IMG/VR virus record: IMGVR_UViG_3300048111_000264 | Location: 1-22,878 of that record | DNA from: a virus | Length of the DNA stretch: 22,878 bases | Direction: 5' to 3' (one strand) | Shown: positions 1 through 7,495 of the stretch, one piece after another | Layout of the letters: every line of letters begins with the position of its first letter | How positions within the stretch are numbered: the stretch's first letter is position 1 | Made by a program: the position numbers and the translations under genes | The notes under the pieces: model-generated | Seen by the model: the letters and a program-made list of their open reading frames with translations, nothing else | Database searches by the model: none | Told to the model about the DNA's origin: nothing

Positions 1-2
1 GT

Positions 3-1076
3 GAAAAGTTAAAAATAGATTTATCAACCTCGAATCAAGAAAAGTGGATTTGGAACAAAAAAGGTTTCTTACAAACCGATATTAAGGTAAATAATCTAAA
101 AGATGTGCAAACTTCTTTATTCTTCGAAAACTTTAAGATATACTCATTCGGTGATAAATTAGAGGTTCTAACGAGTTTTTATATCCGAATGGGTATAAGA
201 GATGGTTTGGGTAAGAGTATCCCTATAATGAAGTGGGGTGAGGTACTACGAGGTATTGCAGATGAATGGGATATAAAACATACAAACAATTGGGTGGATG
301 AAACGATGATTCCTATCCTTTCAGATATCGAGAGAAAAGGGATTCAGGTCGATAGGGAAAAATTTTTTGATAGATGGCCAGATAATCGTAAATCTTTATG
401 GTTTTCACACACATTCACCGAATACAATCCATATACGATTACATCAAGACCTTCCAATAGACATTTAGGTATCAATTATGGTGCATTAAACAAATCCGAT
501 GGTAGTAGGGGAGTATTCATTCCAAAGAAAGGTAAACTCTTTTTACAATTCGATTACGATGCATATCATGTCCGAATTATTGGTAAGTTGATTAAATACA
601 AACTACCCGATACTTCGGTTCACCAATGGTTAGCAGACCAATATGGTTGTGATTATGGGGAATCCAAAGGAAGAACGTTTAGAATCTTATATGGGGGAGT
701 ATCCGATGAAGATAGAAAGATACCATTCTTTGATAAAGTAGATAGGTTTATTTCCAAGATGCAAAACGAAGCAGTGAAAAATGGTTATTTACAAACTCCC
801 AAAGGTAGAAAAATACCTTTAGGTTGGATTGAAAAACCTAATGCACAAAAGTTCTTTAATTATATTCTCCAAGCGACGGAAACTGAGTTCAACATTGAGG
901 TACTGAGTAAACTTAAGAAGTTACAACTTCCTCTTCCTATATTATACACTTATGATTCATTCTTATTTGAATTTGATGATTCTGAGGTTGAAACTATTAA
1001 ATTAGTTAAATCCGTTCTCGAAAGTTATGGATTTCCTGTCAAAGCAGATTGGGGTAGTGATTACTCAAAAGTTTAA
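3..1076 (+). CDS. Family A (Pol I-like) DNA polymerase, C-terminal part; 5' end outside window
   Basis: Replicative DNA polymerase, palm and fingers portion. The frame is open to the left edge (357 codons visible), so the GTG at 105 is internal and not the start. Motif A is FDYDAYHVRIIG with the catalytic Asp at 552-554. Motif B, from 666, reads KGRTFRILYG and keeps the Lys, Phe and Tyr-Gly of Pol I (K758, F762, Y766-G767). Motif C is TYDSFLFE with the catalytic Asp at 954-956; the Pol I HDE triad is here YDS. The stretch ILSDIERKGIQVD (about 325-363) resembles the Pol I segment that precedes the palm. T4 itself uses a family B enzyme, so this is a different polymerase lineage joined to T4-like partners downstream. 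Any 3'-5' exonuclease domain would lie outside the window. Confidence 0.88.
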   Translation, partial: EKLKIDLSTSNQEKWIWNKKGFLQTDIKVNNLKDVQTSLFFENFKIYSFGDKLEVLTSFYIRMGIRDGLGKSIPIMKWGEVLRGIADEWDIKHTNNWVDETMIPILSDIERKGIQVDREKFFDRWPDNRKSLWFSHTFTEYNPYTITSRPSNRHLGINYGALNKSDGSRGVFIPKKGKLFLQFDYDAYHVRIIGKLIKYKLPDTSVHQWLADQYGCDYGESKGRTFRILYGGVSDEDRKIPFFDKVDRFISKMQNEAVKNGYLQTPKGRKIPLGWIEKPNAQKFFNYILQATETEFNIEVLSKLKKLQLPLPILYTYDSFLFEFDDSEVETIKLVKSVLESYGFPVKADWGSDYSKV

Positions 1077-1084
1077 TATTTATA
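1077..1084 (+). promoter_or_regulatory. Candidate late-type promoter box TATTTATA
   Basis: TTAATATTTATATA starts within the polymerase stop codon, 27 bases before the nuclease ATG. Close variants precede 1787, 3034, 5413 and 8024. It does not match the TTG-N20-TATATTTG class seen elsewhere. A role as a late promoter is inferred from recurrence and position only. Confidence 0.35.
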
Positions 1085-1111
1085 TATTGAACTAAAACTT
1101 TAATAAAAAAT

Positions 1112-1759
1112 ATGAAATTATTAAAATTAATCTTCTTTACATTCCTCTTAGTTGGGTGTAGTCCAGAAGAAATCGTTGCTCAAGAACTAAGAGAAGAAGT
1201 TATAATTGAGAACGCAGTATTTAAGGTGTGGTATAGTGAAGTATTGGAACAACCAGTAAAACTTACTTATACCTCAACAAATAGACCAAAAAACGTAGAT
1301 AGAGGTAATATGGATTTTCATAAAGAAAATGGAGTACATACATCAGATAAACATGATTATTACTCTAATCCATGGGATAAAGGACATCTTGCACCCGCCG
1401 CTACATATTCCGATTCTTATAATAATCTTTATACGACATTTTCTTATTTAAATTGTACTTTACAACAACAAGATTTGAATAGAGGTGCGTGGAGATTATT
1501 AGAACAAGAAGAAAGGGTTTGGGATGATGAACAAAATTTAACAATTACAATCGAAAACATCTTTGAAGAAGGACATGAAGTTTTACCAACAGGTGGACAT
1601 ATTCCAACTACAATGGTAAAAACAATTTACTTTGATGATGATGGTACTTGTAGAAAATTTGTATTCCCTAATGAAAAACCGACAAAACCTTGGAATGAAT
1701 ACGAAGTAGAATGTGAAGTAGAAACTCAAGGTAAGGCTCGTAAGAAGAGTTTACTTTAA
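1112..1759 (+). CDS. Exported lipoprotein DNA/RNA non-specific endonuclease (NUC1 family)
   Basis: A 215-residue sugar-non-specific nuclease of the beta-beta-alpha-metal (NUC1/EndA) type. Residues 1-16 form a lipoprotein signal peptide (MK, hydrophobic core, lipobox LVGC with Cys16), so the mature protein should be membrane-anchored outside the cytoplasm. DKGHLAPAA at 89-97 is the family DRGH-type motif with His92 as general base. LNRGAW at 122-127 supplies the metal-binding Asn (N123). GGHIPTTMVKTIY at 161-173 matches the late family core. The leader is A-rich (aataaaaaatATG) without a clear Shine-Dalgarno. It lies between DNA polymerase and tail-fibre-like genes. Possible roles are degrading extracellular or host DNA, or blocking incoming DNA; the sequence does not decide between them. 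Confidence 0.85.
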   Translation: MKLLKLIFFTFLLVGCSPEEIVAQELREEVIIENAVFKVWYSEVLEQPVKLTYTSTNRPKNVDRGNMDFHKENGVHTSDKHDYYSNPWDKGHLAPAATYSDSYNNLYTTFSYLNCTLQQQDLNRGAWRLLEQEERVWDDEQNLTITIENIFEEGHEVLPTGGHIPTTMVKTIYFDDDGTCRKFVFPNEKPTKPWNEYEVECEVETQGKARKKSLL

Positions 1760-1767
1760 TACTTATA
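1760..1767 (+). promoter_or_regulatory. Candidate late-type box TACTTATA and Shine-Dalgarno before tail-fibre gene
   Basis: TTTAATACTTATATAG at the nuclease stop differs by one base in the core from the 1077 box. It is followed by a clear Shine-Dalgarno, AAAGGAG at 1772-1778, eight bases before ATG 1787. The promoter role is inferred. Confidence 0.3.
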
Positions 1768-1786
1768 TAGTAAAGGAGATTTAATT

Positions 1787-2119
1787 ATGGCTTTCAATTT
1801 TCCTGATGGAGCATCAAGTGGAGATACTCACACCGCAAGTAATGGTACGGTATATCGTTATAATGGAACAACATGGGTAGTTGATTCTGTAGCTACCACA
1901 ACAACTTTTGATTCAAAATATTTAAACACAGAGGGTGATGGAATCATAAGTGGTTCAACTCAAATCACAGATGGTAGTAATATCATTAGTGGTTCAAATC
2001 AGATAGCAAGTTTAGGATATGTAAGTTCATCAACAGTAGATACGATACAAGTGATGACAACCGCATCTTATGAAGCAATTACACCAGTTAGTGGTACATT
2101 ATATATCATACAAGGATAA
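1787..2119 (+). CDS. Small tail-fibre/virion-associated protein with 13-residue repeat
   Basis: A 110-residue Ser/Thr/Gly-rich protein with no signal peptide. The N-terminus FNFPDGASSGDTHTASNGTV followed by YRYNGTTWVV is the pattern often seen in phage tail-fibre-like proteins (FNFPxxxxxGxxYTxxNGxxYxWxGxxW). Residues around 53-73 hold two copies of ISGSxQI spaced 13 residues apart (nucleotides 1943 and 1982), typical of a beta-structured fibre segment. It ends with GTLYIIQG, like fibre modules that continue in the next gene. Only two bases separate it from the lectin-like gene at 2122, so the two are probably translationally linked and may form one fibre or adhesin assembly. Confidence 0.6.
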   Translation: MAFNFPDGASSGDTHTASNGTVYRYNGTTWVVDSVATTTTFDSKYLNTEGDGIISGSTQITDGSNIISGSNQIASLGYVSSSTVDTIQVMTTASYEAITPVSGTLYIIQG

Positions 2120-2121
2120 CA

Positions 2122-3018
2122 ATGGATAGAAGGATTAATACCGCACAAGGCATTTATTTCAATAATGTTTCGGTGGATGGTGTTTATTATAATAACGAAC
2201 ACATCTGGCCAACAGGTAGTGCCTCAACTCCTTGGTCACCAAGTACAGATATCACAACTGTTGCTTGGATTGATGCATCAGATTCTTCAACTTACACAAG
2301 AAGTGGAACAGGTCTAAATTCTGTAACTGATAAATCAGGAACTTATACAATAGATATTGGTAGTAATGTAGTAACTAACTCATCAACTCAGAACGGATTG
2401 AATGTATTCGATTTTGATGGTAATGGAGATTATCTACAAAGTAGTACAAATGAAGCACAAGTATCAAATGGTAACCATTGGGCAATCGGTGTGTTTAGAT
2501 TCGAAGGAACAAATAGTACTCAAGATACACTTTGGAGTTATGAAACAAATCAATCACCAAAAAGAGATTATGCAATCAGTAGTGGTAACAACTCAAACTC
2601 TTGGCCAGGTGAATTAGATTTGGATGGTTTATTTTCTAACAGAATTAGTTCTACAATTGGTAATGTAGAATTATGGGATGATAAAAGTTTAACAAGAAAC
2701 CAATATCATGTAGTTGCTTGTTGGTTTAATAAGAGTGGAAACCAAATCGGTGTTAGAGTAGATGGTACAAATGCATTCACACCTGTAAATGATTATGATA
2801 ACTCATTACAAACAAACCAACAATTAAGGTTGATGAGAAACAGGTCATCTCAAGAATTGGATGGTAAATTAGGTGAATTCTTTGCAGTAGCAAATATACC
2901 TGGTACAAGTGGTACTGATTTAACACATTTAATAAAAGCAGAAGGTTATCTTGCACACAAATGGGGATTAACAAGTTCTCTACCAAGTGACCATACATAT
3001 AAGAATTCTGCACCTTAA
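2122..3018 (+). CDS. Concanavalin A-like lectin (LamG-type) virion protein, putative receptor-binding protein
   Basis: A 298-residue secretion-signal-free protein. After a short N-terminal segment (1-35) comes WIDASDSSTYT at 49-59 and then VTDKSGTY, the usual opening of marine ConA-like lectin/glucanase modules. FDFDGNGDYLQSS at 96-108 and the beta-rich middle fit a LamG jelly roll. The C-terminus, about 270-298 (AEGYLAHKWGL...LPSDHTYKNSAP), is the characteristic tail of such modules in marine bacterial and phage proteins. It follows the small fibre gene by two bases. I infer a tail fibre tip or decoration protein that binds host polysaccharide; the specificity cannot be read from the sequence. 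Confidence 0.65.
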   Translation: MDRRINTAQGIYFNNVSVDGVYYNNEHIWPTGSASTPWSPSTDITTVAWIDASDSSTYTRSGTGLNSVTDKSGTYTIDIGSNVVTNSSTQNGLNVFDFDGNGDYLQSSTNEAQVSNGNHWAIGVFRFEGTNSTQDTLWSYETNQSPKRDYAISSGNNSNSWPGELDLDGLFSNRISSTIGNVELWDDKSLTRNQYHVVACWFNKSGNQIGVRVDGTNAFTPVNDYDNSLQTNQQLRLMRNRSSQELDGKLGEFFAVANIPGTSGTDLTHLIKAEGYLAHKWGLTSSLPSDHTYKNSAP

Positions 3019-3026
3019 TATTTATA
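3019..3026 (+). promoter_or_regulatory. Candidate late-type box TATTTATA
   Basis: TTAATATTTATAGTATAGT starts in the stop codon of the lectin-like gene. The ATG at 3034 is only eight bases further on. If this is a promoter, the transcript would have almost no leader. It matches the 1077 and 1760 boxes. Confidence 0.3.
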
Positions 3027-3033
3027 GTATAGT

Positions 3034-5298
3034 ATGGATTATAAAGAAATCATAGATAGGTTAGTAAGAGAACTCTCATTCAGAGTAGGAATTCCCAATG
3101 TACATAACAAGGAACACCAATCAATCATGTCTGAGATTCTTTCAGAATGGGGTGAGTATGATGTAAAAGAAACTATCTTTGAATTTCTAACTAATGAAGA
3201 TGATACTGAAGGTGAGGATAAAGATTATGCTCATATTGGTAAAGGTTTTTATGTAAAGAAGGGTGATGAGAAAAAAGATGGTGCTAAAAAATACAAGAAG
3301 GATGACAGTGGAAAACTAAAAGCGGTATCTGATTCTGATTATGAAAAAGAAAAGCAAAAACAAGGAGAAGAAGGAGAAGAAGCTGCTAAAGATTCTGAAC
3401 AAAACTCAAGTGGTGATGGAATTTCACCAGAAGAAGAAAAGGAAAAACAAGATTCTATAAAGAAAACTTTTAATACTCCATCTCAAAAAGCACAAAGAAA
3501 AAAAGAAAAAGAAATTGCAGATAAAATCCAAAAAGACAAAGAAGGTGAATCTGAAGAAAAGAAATCAACTCCACAATCTCAACCAAATGTTCTAAAAAGA
3601 GAAAAAAATAAATCTCTTGGTGAAGTTAATAGAGAGTTTTATGAAAAAGAAATTGATATAACTGATGAAGAGTATGAAAAAAATAAACCAGAATCTAACT
3701 CTGATACACCAGTAAAATTACCAGAAGATATTTTTGGTTCACCATCGAAAGTACCAAAAAAATATGCTAAACTAATGGAGAGGTTAGTGAATGCTCGACT
3801 AGTGAATAGTACCACACCTCCAATGACTTCAATGATTGGTGGTTCTGGTGCAGGTAAGATACAAGCTCAAGCTGGTGAAGTAATGTCTATGGTATTCTCT
3901 ACATTGGATGATGAACAATTTGAACAAGTTGTATCTATCATTGAATCTCATAATGAAAAGTTAGAACAAAAAAAGGCAGATGGTTCATCTTATAAACCAC
4001 CAAGATATAAAAAAGGACAAGAACCTATTTTAGATGCAGGTTGGGTAAACTCTTCTAAAGCGGTAAGAGCGGGTATTAGACAAAGATATGATGCTGAGTT
4101 TGGAAAAGGAAATTGGGAAGTAGAAAATGGTGCATGGGATTTAGGTGATGAGGTAGAAGCAATGGGAATGGAAAGTTATTCTCAAAACAAAGGATTCTCT
4201 ACTGATATGTACCTTAGAGTAAAAAACAAAGAAACAGGTGAATCTAAATTAGATGAAGTATCACTTAAAAAAGATTTGGATATATTCCTATCACAACCAT
4301 CAGTAAGTGCAGTTGGTACATGGGCTTTAAGTGAAGAAGAATCTAAAGAGTTAGAACAGGTACAACAAAGAAGAGCTGAACTAAAAGCTAATAAAGAAAA
4401 TACAAAAGGTGAAGGTAAAAAAGAAGATGAAAAGTTAAAGAAAAGAGAACAAGAATTAAAAGAAGAAGGTATGAATAGAGTACCTGATGCAGCTTCTCCA
4501 AAAGTATTTAACGAGAAAATGAGAAGTAGTAATGTTGAATTCTATAATAATGTTTCTTTACAACAACTTACCTTAATGAATAGTATAGATGATTCACCAG
4601 AAGGTATTGCTAAATTATCAAAAGCACTAAATCAAGATAAAAAATATACTGCTGCATTTGTTAAAGTTTTAAAAGGATTAACACATCCAATCAACCGAGA
4701 TGAATTAAGAGATAAAATGATTGAAGCTGGATTTAAAAAACAAAAAACCACTTCAATGTACTTAGATAAGTTTTCTACAATGATGATGAGAACTGGTAAA
4801 TTTTTAGGTGATGAAGAATCAGAAAAGGAACTTGAAAAACATCTAAAAATAGGAAAAGATTTTAATAAAGCATTTGTTGAAAATATGGTAAACGAACCAT
4901 ACAAAAGTGGTATGATGAATACAGTAAGAGAAAAGTTTCCACTTAAATCATTACTTGAAGGAGAAGAGAAGATGTCTCTTGGAGGTGTTAATGCAGACCC
5001 TAAAGTTCTTGAAAGAATATTTGGTACAACCAATTATGATGAAATAGAAGAAAATCTAACAATAGATGGACCAGATGAAAAGGGTGATTATCAATTGGTA
5101 TTTGAAGTAGAGACAAGTGGAGAAAAGATTCCTCTCTCAACTGTTGCACCAAGACAAAGAGGTTTGGGTTATGAACCAGCAGTTAATTTAGAAATGAATC
5201 TACATCCTGCTATGAAAGAAAAACTATATTGTGCCAACGTTGCTGAGGGTAGAGATTTTCCTGAAAAAGAAGAGTATTCTAAGAAATACACTTGCTAG
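3034..5298 (+). CDS. Large charged phage protein, possible PD-(D/E)XK nuclease-like core
   Basis: A 754-residue protein I cannot name. Residues 1-55 are a compact helical segment (RELSFRVGIPN..NKEHQSIMSEIL). Residues 56-230 are a very Lys/Glu-rich, low-complexity linker that includes HIGKGFYVKKGD at 67-78. Residues 240-430 look folded: GSGAGKIQAQAGE at 270-282, then STDMYLRVKNKETGESKLDE at 389-408 and VSLKKDLDIFL. The spacing D391...E408-V-S-L-K412, with a possible helix Glu at 282, resembles the D-x(n)-E-x-SLK variant of PD-(D/E)XK nucleases; this is inference. A second Lys/Glu coiled-coil linker (433-478) leads to a helical C-terminal region (about 490-754). It lies next to fibre-like genes, so a virion or injected protein is equally possible. 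GSGAGKI is not a P-loop, as it lacks the Ser/Thr. Confidence 0.5.
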   Translation: MDYKEIIDRLVRELSFRVGIPNVHNKEHQSIMSEILSEWGEYDVKETIFEFLTNEDDTEGEDKDYAHIGKGFYVKKGDEKKDGAKKYKKDDSGKLKAVSDSDYEKEKQKQGEEGEEAAKDSEQNSSGDGISPEEEKEKQDSIKKTFNTPSQKAQRKKEKEIADKIQKDKEGESEEKKSTPQSQPNVLKREKNKSLGEVNREFYEKEIDITDEEYEKNKPESNSDTPVKLPEDIFGSPSKVPKKYAKLMERLVNARLVNSTTPPMTSMIGGSGAGKIQAQAGEVMSMVFSTLDDEQFEQVVSIIESHNEKLEQKKADGSSYKPPRYKKGQEPILDAGWVNSSKAVRAGIRQRYDAEFGKGNWEVENGAWDLGDEVEAMGMESYSQNKGFSTDMYLRVKNKETGESKLDEVSLKKDLDIFLSQPSVSAVGTWALSEEESKELEQVQQRRAELKANKENTKGEGKKEDEKLKKREQELKEEGMNRVPDAASPKVFNEKMRSSNVEFYNNVSLQQLTLMNSIDDSPEGIAKLSKALNQDKKYTAAFVKVLKGLTHPINRDELRDKMIEAGFKKQKTTSMYLDKFSTMMMRTGKFLGDEESEKELEKHLKIGKDFNKAFVENMVNEPYKSGMMNTVREKFPLKSLLEGEEKMSLGGVNADPKVLERIFGTTNYDEIEENLTIDGPDEKGDYQLVFEVETSGEKIPLSTVAPRQRGLGYEPAVNLEMNLHPAMKEKLYCANVAEGRDFPEKEEYSKKYTC

Positions 5299-5339
5299 AA
5301 CCCTCGTAGATAACTCTAATTCGATGTACATTACATTTA

Positions 5340-5353
5340 GTTAATATTTTAAC
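5340..5353 (+). other. Small AT-rich hairpin, GTTAA-TATT-TTAAC
   Basis: A 5-bp inverted repeat with a 4-base loop lies in the 114-base gap after the 754-residue gene. It is followed by ATTTTCG, not a clean T-run. It could be a weak terminator; support is slight. Confidence 0.25.
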
Positions 5354-5373
5354 ATTTTCGTAAAATTGGATTA

Positions 5374-5381
5374 TATTTATA
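5374..5381 (+). promoter_or_regulatory. Candidate promoter, TATTTATA / weak TTA-N20-TATATTTA
   Basis: GGATTATATTTATATG upstream of 5413 fits both the TATTTATA box class and a weak version of the host-type promoter (TTA at 5349-5351, 20 bases, TATATTTA at 5372-5379). The sequence alone does not say which is used. Confidence 0.35.
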
Positions 5382-5412
5382 TGTGACCATATATAAAGAG
5401 ATAGGAAATTTT

Positions 5413-5814
5413 ATGCAAACACAGTTACTTTGTACTTTCACTACTAAAGCTGAACTTCAAAATACCTTGCAACAAATTCGAGAAACGTATCATATAGTTT
5501 ATAACTATATCTATGTTTTACAGAATAAGGGTAATTTGGAAGAGCTTTTTGTTACCTATAATATAGATACAACATTTAGACCAGAAAGACCTCTTTCTGA
5601 TACTATATTAGTACATCGTAAGAAGCAATCTAATACTCTTTATACAATTAATGCACTAAACGAATTAGTTAAAGAAGAAAACAATGGTGTATTAGATAAA
5701 AAATTCTCTATCGATTGGGATAAATTCAAAAACTCAATCATCGTTACCAATGTAGAAGGAACTAAGAAAATTTCTACACGAATCTTCGAGGTAATCGAAT
5801 TTAACAAAAAATAA
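5413..5814 (+). CDS. Conserved-looking hypothetical phage protein
   Basis: 133 residues, no recognised domain. An upstream in-frame GTG at 5383 exists, but I prefer ATG 5413: it is preceded by GATAGGA at a reasonable distance and gives a compact start, MQTQLLCTFTTKAELQNTLQ. The protein reads as a mixed alpha/beta soluble protein with no signal peptide or membrane segment. It stands alone between the late-type genes and the first strong host-type promoter. Confidence 0.6.
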   Translation: MQTQLLCTFTTKAELQNTLQQIRETYHIVYNYIYVLQNKGNLEELFVTYNIDTTFRPERPLSDTILVHRKKQSNTLYTINALNELVKEENNGVLDKKFSIDWDKFKNSIIVTNVEGTKKISTRIFEVIEFNKK

Positions 5815-5826
5815 TTCACTTTTTGC

Positions 5827-5857
5827 TTGGATTTCTCGTTTTTTTTTCGTATATTTA
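5827..5857 (+). promoter_or_regulatory. Bacteroidetes-type promoter (TTG-N20-TATATTTA)
   Basis: TTG at 5827-5829, exactly 20 bases, then TATATTTA at 5850-5857, with TTTCG immediately before the -7 box. It matches the Bacteroidetes primary-sigma consensus (TTG, 19-20 bases, TAnnTTTG). It should drive the three small genes 5895-6706. Confidence 0.8.
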
Positions 5858-5894
5858 CTATGTAAATAATTAATAACACTTAAAAGTTAAACGA

Positions 5895-6236
5895 ATGAAT
5901 TACTTAGTAAACCCTTCCAATATCGTATCAAGAGCTCTTGGTATTGATTCTTTCAAACAAATGATTAATGATGAACAAATTCAATTCTCTGAATTGGTTG
6001 ATATTTCAGTACAGATAGCTGAAGAATGGACTAATGATTGGGATGAAGGAGATGGATTTGGTTCTTCTGATGGAACTTATCTTCTAAAAGATTTTATAGA
6101 TACAGTTATTAGTAACTTTACTAATAGTGTTTATAATCAAAGTGGATATCAAACAATATTCAACCCAACTTTATCAGTAACATACAAGTATTCTGAACCA
6201 GAATTAGTATCATTTGAAGATGATGGACAATTTTAA
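5895..6236 (+). CDS. Hypothetical protein, acidic
   Basis: 113 residues, acidic (EEWTNDWDEGDGFGSSDG at 47-64), no signal peptide, no membrane segment and no recognised motif. It is the first gene after the promoter at 5827-5857, with an A-rich leader (ttaaacgaATG). Its place in a small-gene block under a host-type promoter suggests an early protein; the function is unknown. Confidence 0.65.
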   Translation: MNYLVNPSNIVSRALGIDSFKQMINDEQIQFSELVDISVQIAEEWTNDWDEGDGFGSSDGTYLLKDFIDTVISNFTNSVYNQSGYQTIFNPTLSVTYKYSEPELVSFEDDGQF

Positions 6237-6248
6237 AATATATAAGAT

Positions 6249-6461
6249 ATGACAGTAGCAGATTTAGTAAAAAAATTAAATGATTTAACATATTTAACCA
6301 AAAAGCAATATTCTTGGTTAGTTAGTAATGATTCTAACTTTGATAGTTTGGATTTTAGTTACATTGGAGATTATAGTAAACAAGGCGATTACTTAAATTT
6401 ACAAGTTTATACTGAATACCTCCATCATGAGTATGTTCATAGAATGGAATGTGGAATATAA
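6249..6461 (+). CDS. Hypothetical small protein
   Basis: 70 residues, unrecognised. The N-terminus MTVADLVKKLNDLTYLTKKQ looks helical. The C-terminus holds HHEYVHRMEC (59-68), which resembles a metallopeptidase HExxH (HEYVH) but occurs in a protein too short to be a full enzyme. The start follows an A-rich leader (aaaatatataagatATG) 12 bases after the previous stop, so it is co-transcribed. Confidence 0.55.
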   Translation: MTVADLVKKLNDLTYLTKKQYSWLVSNDSNFDSLDFSYIGDYSKQGDYLNLQVYTEYLHHEYVHRMECGI

Positions 6462-6472
6462 AAATATAAAAT

Positions 6473-6706
6473 ATGAGAATAGGATATAAAAAATTTAAAG
6501 AAATTAAAAAATGGTATGGTTCATCTGATTTTGAAATCGGATATGATAGAAGTGCATTAACACTTAGATTTGGATATTGGCAAAAAGTAGATTTTGAAGG
6601 ATTACAACAAATACTACCAGATTACTTCGAAGTTACGGAAAATCTTGTAGATGAAGATGATGATTGTGGAGCACTTTTCAATTACATAATTAGACAAGCA
6701 TATTAA
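6473..6706 (+). CDS. Hypothetical small protein
   Basis: 77 residues, unrecognised. Aromatic-rich beta-like middle (DRSALTLRFGYWQKVDF) and an acidic C-terminal part (VDEDDD). The leader ataaaaatataaaATG is almost the same A-rich sequence used by its neighbours. Last gene of the 5895-6706 cluster. Confidence 0.55.
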   Translation: MRIGYKKFKEIKKWYGSSDFEIGYDRSALTLRFGYWQKVDFEGLQQILPDYFEVTENLVDEDDDCGALFNYIIRQAY

Positions 6707-6724
6707 AAAAAAGTGTTAAAAAAT

Positions 6725-6755
6725 TTGGTGGTCTAAAATATTTTTCGTATATTAG
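6725..6755 (+). promoter_or_regulatory. Bacteroidetes-type promoter (TTG-N20-TATATTAG)
   Basis: TTG at 6725-6727, 20 bases, TATATTAG at 6748-6755, with TTCG before the -7 box. It leaves a leader of only about 12-15 bases before ATG 6775. Confidence 0.75.
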
Positions 6756-6774
6756 TAGTGTAAGATTGAGAGTT

Positions 6775-7161
6775 ATGAAAGAATCAACAGTTAATAAAAT
6801 AATCAAAGAAATTTTCCCTAAGATAGAGAACCACTATGGATTCTCTAAATTCCAAGAATGTACTCCTTATGTAGAAACTCATAAAAACATTTATGAGAAG
6901 TATAGTGGTGAGGAAGGTGCTGAAGGTGAAGAAGATAAGTGTCACGCTGAGTATTGTTCAATGATGAATGAAATTACAGTTTACTATCCACAGATGAAAA
7001 GTAAGAAAATGGTTATTCAAACTTTGATTCATGAATACATCCACTACTTACAATCACCATCTTGGTTCAAAAGATATTACAATATGGGATATGATTATGT
7101 AACTCATCCATATGAGATTGAAGCGATTAGTTACGAAAAAGATTACAAATTATTTATTTAA
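6775..7161 (+). CDS. Small zinc metallopeptidase-like protein (HExxH)
   Basis: 128 residues from ATG 6775; a TTG nine bases upstream (6766) is in frame but sits too near the promoter to be preferred. TLIHEYIHYLQ at 83-93 is a zincin active site (H86, E87, H90). HPYEIEA at 111-117 supplies a likely third ligand or downstream Glu, a layout seen in small phage and bacterial metallopeptidases that act on intracellular protein targets. No signal peptide, so it acts in the cytoplasm. It is first after a host-type promoter and so probably early. The substrate is unknown. Confidence 0.7.
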   Translation: MKESTVNKIIKEIFPKIENHYGFSKFQECTPYVETHKNIYEKYSGEEGAEGEEDKCHAEYCSMMNEITVYYPQMKSKKMVIQTLIHEYIHYLQSPSWFKRYYNMGYDYVTHPYEIEAISYEKDYKLFI

Positions 7162-7180
7162 ACCTTTAAAATATAAAACA

Positions 7181-7474
7181 ATGGCAAAAATTATAATTGA
7201 TACTCAGTATTACGAAAATTATGGATTTCATGAGGGAACAACTCATTGGAAACCAAAAGGTGGCCATAAGTTCACAATGGAAGTATCATCAGATGTAGCA
7301 ATATGGACTGATGATATGAAGGGTAAACTATCTAAGATAGTAGAAAAACAATCCAATGATTTGGAGAGGTTTGAGTATATTGACCACGAGGTTATATTCC
7401 ATAACCCAACCGAGTTATCATATGATTTGTTAATGAAAGAAATTGATATTGAGGAACTATCTCAAGCTCAATAA
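7181..7474 (+). CDS. Hypothetical phage protein
   Basis: 97 residues. A longer in-frame ATG at 7112 would overlap the metallopeptidase gene by 50 bases, so I chose ATG 7181 behind the A-rich leader tttaaaatataaaaca. The N-terminus AKIIIDTQYYENYG and the segment HWKPKGGHKFTMEVSSDVAI suggest a small beta-rich fold seen in other phage hypothetical proteins. No function can be assigned. Probably co-transcribed with 6775. Confidence 0.6.
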   Translation: MAKIIIDTQYYENYGFHEGTTHWKPKGGHKFTMEVSSDVAIWTDDMKGKLSKIVEKQSNDLERFEYIDHEVIFHNPTELSYDLLMKEIDIEELSQAQ

Positions 7475-7495
7475 TAAAAAAAAATAAGAATTTGT

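Noticed and set aside
105-1076. GTG start at 105 for the polymerase gene
   Set aside because: The frame is open from base 3 with sensible protein sequence upstream, so the gene enters from outside the window.
2402-2617. 71-codon + strand frame inside the lectin-like gene
   Set aside because: Out-of-frame shadow of a gene with clear domain features.
3841-3861. Walker A look-alike GGSGAGKI in the 754-residue protein
   Set aside because: It lacks the Ser/Thr after Lys, and no Walker B follows.
4632-5033. Minus-strand reading frames (also 2777-3013, 5640-5879, 15802-16113, 20596-21204 and others)
   Set aside because: All lie antisense to well-supported + strand genes, have low-complexity or hydrophobic translations and no leader signals.
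7112-7180. Upstream ATG for the 97-residue gene
   Set aside because: It would overlap the metallopeptidase gene, and a better A-rich leader lies at ATG 7181.
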